Assembly (NCBI GenBank): GCA_037893245.1
Contig: JBAIAA010000258.1
Coordinates: 1,116,001-1,180,000, forward strand
Source of the DNA: Crossaster papposus
Lineage: Eukaryota > Echinodermata > Asteroidea > Velatida > Solasteridae
Direction of reading: 5' to 3'
Length of the DNA stretch: 64,000 bases
A program made the position numbers and the translations under genes. The notes below the pieces were generated by a model that worked only from the letters and a program-made list of their open reading frames with translations, ran no database searches and was not told the DNA's origin. Every line of letters begins with the position of its first letter. Position 1 is the first letter of the stretch. Below are positions 9,040-19,895 of this stretch, one piece after another.

Positions 9040-10292
9040 ACTCACGGCACTATTATATGCAAATTAACTGAAGATACTTGAACGCCTTGGATCAATGGTT
9101 AAGTTGAGGTTTTGGGGGCGGTGCTCATTATGCTAATAGTTAAGCTGACCTTTATAGTCGTTTTCTTATTGGTCGATCGTTGCGTAGAAACTGCATAATT
9201 TGAGCTAGCGGTAAAAGGTCATAGCTACAGCTCGCAAGTGTTTACGAACACCGCCATCGTTGACATAATATTTTATCGGAGAAAGTTGAGTGATTTTTAC
9301 GAAGGCTTGTAGGAATTAAAGATTTGAACTGATCTTGCTTGATTGGTGAGGGTCGCTAGTTTTGCTGGGTATTTTCTTGAATGTTGACAATGTTATGGTC
9401 AAAACTAGTTGTGTTTAGCTGCTTAGTTTTGAGTTTTCAACCGCGGCGACTGGAGAAGGCCGCGACTTTATTGAAACGTGTCGAACTCGGCCCTACATTA
9501 TATTGCACACATCTAATCCAGCTGATCTGAAAAACGTGCCTCGGGATCGGTAAAACGCGGAACTCTGATAATTAAATGCCTTGCCGGTGGAATTTTGCCA
9601 AGGAAATAATTAGTTCAGTTATTGAGGATATAAGACACTTGTCCCTGTTTAAATTACGATATTGCGATCATTTTTAAGGTTGGTTCTGCAGCCGTAAACA
9701 TGCCCCCTCCCCACAGCGTTGGACCATGCTTGGACAATGTGGCGATAACGCACAGAACAGCATGCCTGGGTATAATGCCGATTATGCGGCGATAAGAAAC
9801 TGACCAAACACGCTGAAAAACGCTGAGTACCTGGCCGTACGTGCGAGCTCCGAGCAAAATGGGGCTGCCTGAAAAATGACGGATTTCCCATAACCTGTCG
9901 GCAAATTCACAAAAACATCGTGACCACTAAGAAAGGATTCTAAGGCCTTTCGCTGCTCGGGTCTAAAATCTTCGAGGGAGAATATTTTCGCTGCAGAATT
10001 CAAACAACATGACAGATCTTCGGACGACGGACGACGCTGAATATCCGCCATTTTGTCTTAAATGTCATGCTGCAAATAAGTAACTGCATCAAATTTGACG
10101 ACGTCGGGATTCAACCGCGTTGTGATTGGACACTCCACATCTTAGCCCGCCTAGACTTATCTGTATTCGCATACAAGGTCATGCGCTAGAAATGTGGCGC
10201 AAAATATAGGAAAAACATAAGATTTCAAAAACCGTCGATCTAAGGCGAAAAAGTAGCTTCAGCTAATTTGCATAAATAGTGGCCGTATGAGG
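9040..10292. mobile_element. TIR element carrying a RecQ-like helicase fragment
   Basis: The left end (ACTCACGGCACTATT, then ATGCAAATTAACTGAAG) is mirrored on the right (CTTCAGCTAATTTGCATAAA, then TAGTGGCC). The imperfect inverted repeat extends about 60 bp. The element sits inside a LINE, between the endonuclease and linker segments. Its only recognisable coding sequence is a helicase N-terminus at 9782-10051. A helicase-encoding DNA transposon such as Academ is one possible source, by family knowledge only. Target duplications were not resolved. Confidence 0.6.
9782..10051 (-). pseudogene. RecQ-like SF2 helicase, N-terminal fragment
   Basis: The frame begins MADIQRRPSSEDL and reaches FRPEQRKALESFLSGHDVF, then NLPTGYGKSVIFQAAP. 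These are the RecQ-family motif 0 (F-R-P-x-Q) and the Walker A motif I (TGYGKS). After motif I the similarity stops and the frame ends about 25 codons later, so motifs Ia-VI, including the DEAH box, are absent. It may be a captured first exon or a relic of a transposon-encoded helicase. A similar but distinct fragment lies at 28781-28975. Confidence 0.7.
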
Positions 10293-10447
10293 TCGCTGTT
10301 TGCGCTGTATCGTTGCACGGGGAGCGCGAGCGCATTATGCGGGGCGCGCGTGGCGTGTATTTCTGGACGGATAACGACAGACGGATAACGACGAACGCGC
10401 CTTGATGACCAAGGCTATGGGGAAAGCAACAAATTAACCGCAGATAT

Positions 10448-10860
10448 TGCCAGAATCCAGACAAGCTGTTCGAGCTCCATGCAGCTCTTGATGCAGCTTT
10501 AAACGACATCTCTGACCGTGTCGCTGACCATCCTTGCGAGTTTCTAACACAAGAGTGGGAAAATATCTCTTCGAGCATGCATGCTACCACCATATCGGTA
10601 TTTAGGCACTCGTCACGTCGACAATGTCACTGATATACATGAGCTACTTCAGAGGACAAACAAGGATCATGCTGCTGTGGTTAATACCCCTTCATCGTCC
10701 ATCCTTCGTACCAAATATGCCCAATTACGACCCGAGGCTCAGTCGTCCCTACGGCGGATGCAGAATGACTGGTGGAGCAAAAAGGCGGCTGAGACTCAAG
10801 GTTTTGCCGATGCCAATGATTTTCATAATTTGTATGACTCTATCAAAACAATCTATGGCC
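10448..10860 (+). pseudogene. LINE linker segment between endonuclease and RT
   Basis: Two frames joined by a frameshift near 10615 encode QNPDKLFELHAALDAALND, then DIHELLQRTNKDHAAV and LRRMQNDWWSKKAAETQ. The latter is typical of the endonuclease-RT linker (trp-trp-lys-lys-lys region) of LINEs often annotated as endonuclease-reverse transcriptases in marine invertebrates. It stops at 10860 at a Mutator-type insertion and continues at 11277. Confidence 0.7.
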
Positions 10861-11276
10861 TAGCCTTTTGTCAAGGCCTTCGTGGCTGCGATCCCAAGCG
10901 ACTGGAACGAGAGACCACGCCGCGAGTGGAGTGGCGAAGCCACGAGGGCCTTTTCCAACTTGTTTGCGTTTTTTATGAATTATTCATAGAGTATGAAACG
11001 TGCATTATTCATAACTTGTATGCAAACAAGTAAAGTGCTGAACGATTAACCAATCACAATTTGTTAATGTATGCTGACCCGCTGACCACCGTCGCTTCTG
11101 ATTGGTTTGGACTTTTGCTACCGTTTGGGTAGCAAACATCGAGATTATAAAGAAACACATAAGAAACCGCAAACAAGTTGAAAAAGGCCCTCTCGGATCT
11201 AAATCTCCGGTTCCAGTCGCTTGGGATCGCGACTCTGCGAAGCTGTCCAAGCCACGAAGGCCTTGACAAAATGCTA
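10861..11276. mobile_element. Mutator-type non-autonomous TIR element (416 bp)
   Basis: The termini TAGCCTTTTGTCAAGGCCTT...AAGGCCTTGACAAAATGCTA form a 27-bp TIR with one mismatch, continuing into GCGATCCCAAGCGACTGGAAC and its complement. It is flanked by a perfect 9-bp duplication, TCTATGGCC (10852-10860, 11277-11285). A 9-bp duplication is the Mutator/MULE hallmark. It has no coding capacity. Excision rejoins the LINE frame around the Ile-Tyr-Gly codons. Confidence 0.85.
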
Positions 11277-12526
11277 TCTATGGCCCTGCTCGTATTACGT
11301 GTACCCCCTTGCGTTCTGCTGATGGTACCACCCTCATCATAGATCGTCAGGGTCTTCTTTCACGCTGGACTGAGCATTTCAGCGAGCTGTTGAATCGTGT
11401 CAACCCTGCTGATCCCAGCATTATAGACAGCCTACCTACTTTGCCACATATTCAAGATCTTGACCGGATACCGACATTCCCGGAAGTTCATAAGGCGTGT
11501 CTCAACTTAAAAAAAAACCAAGGCTGCTGGGCCTGATGGCCTACCAGGGGAGCTGTTTAAGTACGGTGGACATGCTGTCCAAAACAGTCTGCTACAGGAA
11601 AAATGCAGAGAACAACACAAAGACCTGTATCTAGCTTTCATTGATCTTGCAAAAGCATTCGACACGGTGAATCGTGACATCTTGTGTAATATTCTTGCCA
11701 AGTGCGGTTGTCCGTCCAAATTTACTGCTGTCTTGAAAAGAGTTCCACACCGGAATGTCAGCCCGTGTCATTGCAGGTGGTTTGGTCTTCGACCCTTTTC
11801 CTGTCAACGTAGGAGTAAAGCAGGGCTGATGTGTCTTGGCTCCAGTGATGTCAAATCTCTACCTTGCTGCAGTTGCTTTCCCGTCACAGTCTCAACATTA
11901 TTGATGGAGTGCCTATTCGGTACAGGTTGGATGGTAGCATATTCAACCTTCGTAGACTGCAGGCAAGGACCAAGACCAGCACTGATGCCGTACTGGACCT
12001 TCAGTATGCCGATGATGCCACATTCCAATCCCATACAGCAACTGCTCTACAGCACACTATATCAGTCATGACCGACACGTATAGCCGCGCAGGTCTGGTT
12101 GTTAATGCCCGTGAAACCGAAGTCCTCCTTCAGATGACTGGACATAACAACCCAACACCAGATGTCACATTCAGCACTGGCAATGAAGATCTGCAGCAGG
12201 TTGACCAGTTTGTTTATCTCAGGAGTATTGTCTCATCATCTTGCACCATCGACGATGAAATCAACGACAGAATCCGGCGGGCCACTGGAGTTTTTGGTAG
12301 GCTTTCAAGCCGTGTTTTCATGAACAGAGACCACAACACAAAAACAAAGGTTGCTGTATATGTCGCCATCTGTATCTCCATCCTGCTGTATGGCCGTGAG
12401 GCCTGGACCCTGTACATAGTTCACATACGCAGCCTTGAGACATTTCACATTCGATCATTGCAACGCATCCTTGGTATCACTTGGGCTGATCGCATCCCTC
12501 ATATTCTGGTATTACAGTCTTCCAAC
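11277..12526 (+). pseudogene. LINE reverse-transcriptase domain (degenerate)
   Basis: It encodes LLSRWTEHFSELLNRVNP, then the A-G-P-D-G-L-P segment (11530), RT motif A as AFIDLAKAFDTVNRDIL (about 11634-11685), motif C with an intact YADD (12005-12016) and the thumb segments LVVNARETEVLLQ and QRILGITWADRIPH. About 60 residues between motifs 1 and A are missing and at least two frameshifts are present (near 11525 and 11860). The frame stops at 12526 because a solo LTR is inserted. It resumes in frame at 13290. Confidence 0.85.
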
Positions 12527-12726
12527 TGTGACAGTTAAAAAGATACCCCCCCTTTTAAATTTAGTTTATTCCTTAATTATGGTACATTACGTGCAACTCT
12601 GTATCCGTACCTGTTGTATCCATCCGCCATTCACCTTTATTATGTAAATTTATATAAATTTACCTTTATTATGTAAATCTTACCTGACTTCACTGGCTCC
12701 ACTGGCGCCCTCACAAGCCCTTACAC

Positions 12727-12797
12727 TCACATTCACATTTGAAATGCTAGATGATCAACATCGTTGTATATCTGCTCTCTTCTCTACATTTATTACA
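12727..12797 (+). repeat. 70-bp direct duplication, copy 1
   Basis: The segment running from TTCACATTTGAAATGCTAGA to TACATTTATTACAG recurs at 13147-13216 with about three changes. It lies within the solo LTR-like insertion. Confidence 0.85.
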
Positions 12798-13146
12798 GGT
12801 AAATACATCACTTCATTTATTCACATTATCTTAATCAACTAGAGTTCGTTTTATTAGTATTATTACATCCTCAGATTCGCAGTATCCTCTAAGGTTTATA
12901 GTAACAGTGTATTTTCATTAATTAATTGAGTCCAAGGAGTGGCAGCAAGATGGCGGCCGATACTTACCTTTTGGCGGGAACGCCACATCGTTTGAATTAA
13001 TATATTGCTAACGTGTTTATTCATAATGGTTTTTGATGCTATAACTGTCTGATTGGATTAACTTCTCTTTTGATAATTATTGCATTTTGTTAAGTTCTAG
13101 TTGTGTCTCATTTATGTAAATTACTTAAAGATTATTGACACACTGA

Positions 13147-13216
13147 CATTCACGTTTGAAATGCTAGAGGATCAACATCGTTGTAATATCTGCTCTCTTC
13201 TCTACATTTATTACAG
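13147..13216 (+). repeat. 70-bp direct duplication, copy 2
   Basis: This is the near-identical partner of 12727-12797, ending in the same TACATTTATTACAG. Confidence 0.85.
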
Positions 13217-13289
13217 AATAAACCAATGGTAAACGAAAGCTGTTCTTCCTCGTCCCTATTTCGACTCCGACTTGCCGGTGTCGCACAAC

Positions 13290-13721
13290 TGTCAGAGCAA
13301 TGATGCAATGATCATCCAACGTCAGCTGCGATGGATCGGTCATGCCATCAGAATGCCTGAAAACCGCCTCCCTAGAAAGCTGCTATATGGAGAGCTCCCT
13401 GAGGGACAACGCCAAGTGGGTGGCCAAAAGAATCGATTCAAGGATCACCTTCATGCTATCCTGAAGCAGTGTGACATTCCTCCGGGGAAGCTGGAAACGC
13501 TTGTAGCCAACCGTAGTCTGTGGCGTGCCAGGTGTCATCAGGCCGTCGATGTCTTCGAGACCAAGCGTACGCAGGCTAGGGAGGTGCGCAGGTTTCGGAG
13601 GCACGAGCTGCAGCAGCGCCCCCCTCCTGGGGACGGTATTCCGTGCAAGGTCTGTGGAAGACGTTGTGCCTCAGAATTTGGCCTACGTAGTCACATGCGG
13701 GTACATCCTAATCAGCAATGA
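13290..13721 (+). pseudogene. LINE C-terminus with C2H2-type zinc finger
   Basis: The frame runs through IIQRQLRWIGHAIRMPENRL, LLYGELPEGQRQVGGQK and RFKDHL to CKVCGRRCASEFGLRSHMRV and the stop at 13719-13721. The pattern C-x2-C-x12-H-x3-4-H is a single C2H2 finger, found at the C-terminus of some LINE ORF2 proteins. This part of the frame is intact, so decay of the LINE has been uneven. It joins the RT portion across the solo LTR. Confidence 0.85.
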
Positions 13722-13777
13722 CTAATCAACAATGACTTCCAGTGAAGATTGTGAGGACGTCTTCGTCGTTTCGACGG

Positions 13778-13815
<38 letters not shown>

Positions 13816-13944
13816 ATGAAAACAAAGGAATTGCTACAGTAGGTATGCGAGGTAAATGTGTATGTAAACACCGGCTATCGTGGAGTAGGGACAATTGGGT
13901 TAGGGCATAAACAAATCGTGTACAAAACCTATGTGAGGCCTTCC
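13632..13944 (+). repeat. Tandem duplication, unit 1 (LINE 3' end plus flank)
   Basis: The unit starts GACGGTATTCCGTGCAAGG, covers the zinc finger, stop, short 3' UTR and the TAC microsatellite, then 130 bp beyond the LINE, ending GTGAGGCCTTCC. Unit 2 follows without a gap. Confidence 0.85.
13778..13816 (+). repeat. (TAC)n microsatellite at LINE 3' end
   Basis: About a dozen TAC triplets close the LINE 3' UTR. The duplicated copy at 14094-14105 has only about four. Confidence 0.9.
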
Positions 13945-14223
13945 GACGGTATTCCGTGCAAGGTCTGTGGAAGACGTTGTGCCTCAGAATTTGGCCTACG
14001 TTGTCACATGCGGGTACATCCTAATCAGCAATGACTAATCAACAATGACTTCCAGTGAAGATTTGTGAGGACGTCTTCGTCGTTTCGACGGAATACTACT
14101 ACTACATGAAAACCAAGGAATGGCTACAGTGGGTATGCAAGGTAAATGTGTATGTAAACACCGGCTATCGTGGAGTAGGGACAGGGCATAAACAAATCGT
14201 GTACAAAACATGTGAGGCCTTCC
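13945..14223 (+). repeat. Tandem duplication, unit 2
   Basis: It repeats 13632-13944 with a shorter TAC run and an 8-bp loss near 14180. The duplication includes sequence outside the LINE, so it arose after LINE insertion by a local event, not by retrotransposition. An 84-codon frame (14055-14309) across it has no recognised homology. Confidence 0.85.
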
Positions 14224-14683
14224 GAAAAAAGTACAAACTAAAAAGGGACAATAGAGGTCCACGATTGCCGGTGTTTACGTATTATGGGTGTGTTGGTAGA
14301 GGTAGTTGAAGTAAACTCGTATTAACTCGTGGTATTTTGCCACAACCGGACCATCTTTATTCTCGTCAACTTCAAGGCAAGCGCAAACATTTACATTTTC
14401 AAAATTTAAAAATCGAGTGATAAAAAAAGACGGTTGACCTATTCTTAGTTTACATGTAGGCCTATGCCTTCCTATTGGACCAAGTTGGTGACAAGACCTA
14501 TTGGAAAGCGCACGTCTATCACAAAGTGTGACGTCGTTATGTCTTGGTTCTACTGTTAATTTATGCTGGTTTGGTGCCCTATAAATTCAAGATTTGTTAT
14601 TCAAATAAAAGCCTGCAAATTACTTGGCTACAGTCGGCAGTATTACATGTGTAAATAGTTACAATAGAAAAGAACATGATGCA
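14224..14683. other. Unassigned non-coding stretch
   Basis: I see no gene or structured repeat here. Confidence 0.5.
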
Positions 14684-14902
14684 AGTTTGCATTCATGGCG
14701 GACACGGTGCTTAGCCGGATGTGATTGTAACAAAAGATTTCCAAAATCACATCCAAATTGACATCCTCGGTCCAAATTCACATCTTGGGTTAATAAGTGG
14801 ATGTGAATCCAGTGGATGTGAATTTGGCGCATTTGAATGTGATTTTGGAATTTGTTGTTGAAATCTCATCCTGCTAAGGACCGTGTCCGCTTGGAATGCA
14901 AA
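14684..14902. mobile_element. Palindromic MITE
   Basis: TTTGCATTCATGGCGGACAC...GTGTCCGCTTGGAATGCAAA encloses arms of about 95 bp (GGTGCTTAGC/GCTAAGGACC, TCCAAAATCACAT/ATGTGATTTTGGA) and a short spacer around 14790. No coding sequence is present. Confidence 0.8.
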
Positions 14903-15210
14903 ATCACATCATGCTCCCTAACCCTTCCACACGCAACAAAGTGCAGCAGGTGGACCTTTCGCACTGAGCAAGGTTGACACTTTAACAAATGATGCGTGTG
15001 AAAAGCAACTCGCAGAATACCCCTTATAGGGGTTAGGGTTTTAAGCTGCTTCCATATGTATTGTGTAAGTACTGCAAACAGCAACCAAGAAATTTGGACA
15101 ACCAAAACTGTGTAATCACATTTCAGCATGACATTTACCAAAAAATATACATAATGTAAATGGCATCAGGCACATATATTTAGTGTTTAACCAACATGCT
15201 ATCAATTTTC

Positions 15211-15665
15211 AAGGTCGTATACACCATTGGCAATTGCTCGAATTATAACGAACAGAGGGGGGTTGTATTGTTGAACGTATTGTTTAACTGACCTGTCTAC
15301 AATGTTAGAATCATGGATGCTAAGAAAAAGGCAAGGCACTTGTTCTTGTTAGCTTTTTTGAAATTATTTTAATGTCCTACATGTATACCTACAAATCTAC
15401 ACGCCCGAATTGGTTCAAACTTTGCATATAGATAGTCGAAAATGTTATAGATGAAAATTGAAGTGACATCATGACGTCATCGTGTGATTTGTTTGTTGAT
15501 TTTTCAATTTTTTTCACCTCTAAAAACAAAATTGTGTTAGATTTGTTAGGTCATCGGTAAAGGCACAACAAATCGAAAAATTTGTGACGTCATCAAAATC
15601 TGATTTTCTGAAAAATGAATTTGGTAGTAAACTTTTGGACGTCTGCAAATGGTGTACACGACCTT
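15211..15665. mobile_element. TIR element, AAGGT-GT-ACACCATT family
   Basis: The left end AAGGTCGTATACACCATTGG and right end AATGGTGTACACGACCTT are inverted. A TA follows on the right. The terminal sequence matches the element at 17161-17560. The interior includes TGACGTCATC motifs in both orientations and no coding frame. Confidence 0.7.
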
Positions 15666-15718
15666 TAAACGCTACATTATAATGCACGTTGCACCATTGT
15701 GTTCGCTATTTAAATACA

Positions 15719-15785
15719 CCCCCACCCCCCCCCCCCCCCCCCCGAAAAAAACGAGAAAAAAACCCCGAAAAAACCCCAAAACACC
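15719..15785. repeat. Poly(C)/A-rich low complexity
   Basis: A run of about 22 C is followed by CGAAAAAAAC-type sequence. Confidence 0.85.
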
Positions 15786-17158
15786 AAAGAAAACAAACTA
15801 ACAGGCTTCCTTTAAGTTTTTAAAGTTGTCAAAAAATGTATCTATTTTAAGACGGCTCTTTTTGCCCCAACACAATTCTTCAATGCTCGTCTCCTTTCAA
15901 GTGGTGAAAGACAGGTTTATAAGACACAATTACATGTATTAGATAGATATAATGTATCGATATTGATTAAACTTACAAATAACAATGTGCAATTTTACCC
16001 AGGTCAACAAAAGTAGGTTAGTAAACAAAAGTAGTTTAGACTCCTACAATGCGTTACATCTGTAACATACCGTTTAAGCCAAGCTCACAGTGCACACGTG
16101 GGTGACAACAGTCAGGGTGATCAATATAAGGGCAATTTGAATAAAGGCTAAATCGTGTGCAAGAAAACACATGATAGAAATTTGCAAATCCGAATCACTC
16201 GACTCTGGCTTAAAATTACACACATACAATGTTAAGCGGTTGCATGCACTTCTAACAGATTTGTGTACAATTTGAAGGCGTAACCATAGTAATTTGGACA
16301 CTGACATACATGTGGTTGCACAGACACGGCTTTGATTGGTAAAAAAAAATGGGGCGGGGCTTAATGGATCGATCTATTATTCTATCACAGGTTGAGAGGA
16401 AGATGTTTCCAACGTTTCCATTTTTTTTTTAACTTAAATACATTCTTGAGCCATGCACTAGCAAGTACTCAGGATTACCAATTAAAAGTCTTTGTCAAAG
16501 TAAACATTAATTAAACAAAGTCTTCCAAGCAAACAAAAATCCGCCAAAGAAACCCACAAAAACTATACAATCAAATGAAAGACAGTGGACTATTAAAAAA
16601 CTATCAAATGTTATGGTAATTCAGGAAGTTACAGAGAAGTTCAAGTTAACAATTTAAACAAGTTTGTTCATGATCCTAACCTCAATGAAATATCAGAAGT
16701 TGTGATTAAAGTTGGGGTGTAAGATAGTCCAACACCCTCCCATGAATAAAAGCAAAAAAGTAGCACATGCCAGCTAACCCATACAAAATGGGTTTAAAAT
16801 TATTCCTTTAAAGTAATATTTTTGTATAGCCCTTAAAATTTATTTAGTATTTGACATCGGAATGTTCAAATTATTGTTTTCTTTAAACAAATTATAAATA
16901 CAAATGTCCTGTGTCGGTGACAAATGCTAATATTACAGGCTTGGATGTTTCAAATTAACCATTCTACATGTACTTGTATTCAAATGTACAAAAAACAAGG
17001 CTGTGCATTTGCTATACATAAAACTCTTTGACATTCTTTTAAACATTTTGATAATTGTGACACTGAGCTAAAAAGGACATACATGTAAACATTATCTCCA
17101 GGTGCACCAATTAAAATTACGTTTTCACTTACTTTGACTTGTTACATTTATTTTAACT
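15786..17158. other. AT-rich stretch without recognised genes
   Basis: No supported coding sequence is present. The segment near 16255-16300 shares ATTTGAAGGCGTAACCATAG and TAATTTGGACAC with the small elements at 18030 and 42648, so it is probably a degenerate member of that family. Confidence 0.45.
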
Positions 17159-17160
17159 TA

Positions 17161-17560
17161 AAGGTAGTAGGCCTATACACCATTTGCTTTTGCTGTAGTT
17201 TTCGAAAATGGATGGATTTAATAGGGGATTCAAATTTCACAGTAAATATTGTGATGCCGACCTGTTTAAAGGTTTGTGTTTCTTGCTGTCTGCTTCTTTG
17301 ATTTTCTTTAGACAAATTTAATAACTATGGGGCAGTGTTTGAACATAGCCAGGTTTTTACAATTGCCGGCCGGCAATCGTTAACAAATAATAAGAACAAT
17401 TCAACCTCAACAATTCAACTTCTTGAAAACTACATCGCATCATGTGCCGCGATTTCACAGAATGTTCGAGAATGTTATTCACTTGCAGTCAAGTAAGATA
17501 TTTCTTAATAATTCAGTAGTTTGTTTTATGTTAGAAAATGGTGTAGGCCTATACTACCTT
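17161..17560 (+). mobile_element. TIR element (400 bp), TA target, AAGGTAGTA family
   Basis: AAGGTAGTAGGCCTATACAC on the left and GTGTAGGCCTATACTACCTT on the right are inverted and flanked by TA on both sides (17159-17160, 17561-17562). An internal signature (AATATTGTGATGCCGACCTG) recurs at 57720 and 60830, and inverted at 49300 and 54265. The TA duplication fits Tc1/mariner-like mobilisation. Confidence 0.75.
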
Positions 17561-18029
17561 TAGGCTTTCAACAGCTTTTAACCAGAATGTTTTCTCCACC
17601 CTTCTGAGAGATTTTACTTGCACCACCAAATTTGGGTCAAACAAAACTTTACATGCAACAGTTCAAATTTGCCAAATTGGTCACGTAAATGAACAAATGT
17701 TGCTACCATTATGGTTTAAAATCTTCATCCATGTATAATTTAAAAGTGGAAGCCTTATTTCCTACTGTGATTGTGAACACAAAATAAATGCATTTTTGTC
17801 GTTATATACATGTAGTACCATATCACACACACATTGGCAAAATATCTGGAGGAACCAAAGCACAACAAACAACCTGCACCATGGCAACATGGAATCAAGC
17901 TATTAAAAACTTGTTCGGCTACCAACAGAGCAGTACAGAATAAATTAAATTTGCAATACAATTTATGTTTAACCCAGTTTACAAACGAGTTTCTTAATTT
18001 GGCATACATATAGCTGCACCAAATTTAAT

Positions 18030-18160
18030 TGGCTAAAGCAGTTGTCTGAATTGCTCGGCTGCAAATTGAAAAAAAGTAAAGTCTATGGTAGCGGCTGCAG
18101 CCGCTCTACATAGATTCGTGTGTAATTTTAAGCCGTATAGCCAAGTAATTTGGACACAGG
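18030..18160. mobile_element. Small hairpin MITE (GTGTGTAATTT...AGCCAA family)
   Basis: The centre GTAGCGGCTGCAGCCGCT is a perfect dyad, flanked by TCTATG/CATAGA. It is followed by GTGTGTAATTTTAAGCCGTA and TAGCCAAG. The related copies at 34035 and 42648 carry the same outer words. Confidence 0.55.
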
Positions 18161-18434
18161 CTTAGGCTGACAGAAACAAACAAGTATACAGGAAGTGACT
18201 TCAGCCGTTTCCATAAACACATGTATAATTTGCTAGCTGTTACCAAGTGAATTCGAATGCAGGCTATTGTCTAAAAGTCAGCAGACATTTCTTTTATTTA
18301 AAAGTTACCGCTCGATAGTTTGATTTTTTTTTTAATATGGAGGTTCAAAAGTCCAAGGATCAAGCTTGTGGATTCCCGGACCTTTACCACCCTATGGAGA
18401 CATGAATACAATAAAGGCTTTGGGGTATGCTTAA

Positions 18435-18806
18435 AAGGATAGTATACCTTTTGCAACTATCCAAAAGTAACCAACTAAATTTGTGTTCAAAACTTACTTG
18501 ATGTAAAGATATTCAGGACTCTAAACTCCTTGTAAAATTATTCCTTCTGGCATGCTGTCATTTTAAAGAAAACAATGAAAGTTGTCCAAAATGCATCTCG
18601 GAGATGCACTTTTAGAAATGTCCATTGGTATTTGGTTCAAAATCTAAATCTTACAATGTTATTTTCTCGGAACATACAGCATTCACAGAGATAAAAACTT
18701 CACCAGGATAGTTGTCAAGCACTTTTTTTATATAGAATTTGATAATTTTTGCTGCTTCAAACGATAAAAATGCACAACTGACAAATGGTATACTATATAC
18801 TATAAA
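18435..18806. mobile_element. TIR element related to the AAGGTAGTA family
   Basis: GGATAGTATACCTTTTGC on the left and CAAATGGTATACTATATAC on the right are inverted. The inner segment CTAAACTCCTTGTAAAATTA ... CTTCTGGCATGCT recurs at 61420-61520. Confidence 0.6.
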
Positions 18807-19765
18807 TAGTACAGAGACAACGGGGAGAATATAATACCATGTCTCCACAGGAATGCAAACATTAGAAGGTATTGACTTTCACATTAAATGCTCAGATTAT
18901 TAAACGAACCGTATTATGTTTTCTAACTAATGAAACCCCAGGTACCGGTATAGGAAATCAGACCTTTGGATTTATAAACCTCCGGACTAACGAGCGGGCG
19001 CCAATTCAAATTATAATTCATCAAATTAATTTTAAATGAAAAAGAAAATGGGGAAAAAAGAGGAATACAAACCTCAAGAACACTACCAAAATAAAAACAA
19101 TATACTACAATACACCAGGTTCAATCAATGGAAACAAAAAGAGTATTCCTCTACTGAGACCCATATATAACAATTCACTATTTACCATTAATTTAGCAAC
19201 TGTTGCACTTTATTTTTTGCATTTACATGCAGTATACCCAGAACGATAACAACTATATAGTATTTACAATACCATATTTTTGTACGATAAAACTTAAACA
19301 CCTGTATGTATTGTATTGTGGGTTTCCGTAAATATAGTTAAACATTTGTTTTGCTAAACCTCATGTTGCTGTAGTGCACAAAGTGGAATTGTCAATGATG
19401 CAATGTGTTTTAAAGCAAAGTGTGTTTGAACAACATTGTATTTATTAATTTAACATGCAACTGTAAATAGTGCCAGTGTTATATACTAAAATTTTATCTA
19501 AACCAATTTCAGTTGTTTGTATAATTATGCAAATACCAAATAGGTTACTGTGAACCTTTATTTATCAAGAAACTCATTAGAAAGAATGTTGTTTTAATTA
19601 TGGTTTCAATAGGTACAGTTCGGACAGGAGCAAAAATTGTATGTTGGTGAATAAAATTGTAAAATGCAAATATTTCCATGACAATTTTTAATCAGGTTTT
19701 TAGTGAAAATACAGTGAATGCTAGGTAATGTGTGTGTGTGTGCATGCATGTACTAAATGACACTC
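18807..19765. other. AT-rich stretch without recognised genes
   Basis: There is only a short (TG)n run at 19730-19743. No coding evidence. Confidence 0.5.
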
Positions 19766-19895
19766 TTAACCAGTTTTTTACAGGGAATATTGGTTTTTTT
19801 CACAAACCTTGCTTGTGACGTGTTTATCCGTCATCCGTTTTGCAATTCCAGAAATAGTTTGCATGTATGCACATCATCCGGCGCGAACTGGTTAA
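19766..19895 (+). mobile_element. TTAA-target MITE (CCAGTTCGCGCCGG family), short copy
   Basis: It is flanked by TTAA. The right end CCGGCGCGAACTGG is intact and the left end is reduced to CCAGTTTTTT. The inner GTGACGTGTTTATCCGTCAT matches the copies at 26536 and 42315. Confidence 0.75.

Larger units (their letters stand above)
12527..13285. mobile_element. Solo LTR-like insertion (759 bp) with CAAC target duplication
   Basis: It starts TGTGACAG and ends GGTGTCGCA (TG...CA), flanked by CAAC at 12523-12526 and 13286-13289. Removing it with one CAAC rejoins the LINE frame exactly (...LQSSN | CQSNDAM...). AATAAACC near 13217 could be its polyadenylation signal. Inside, a segment of about 70 bp is present twice. 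No second LTR or coding interior is present, as expected of a solo LTR. Confidence 0.75.
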
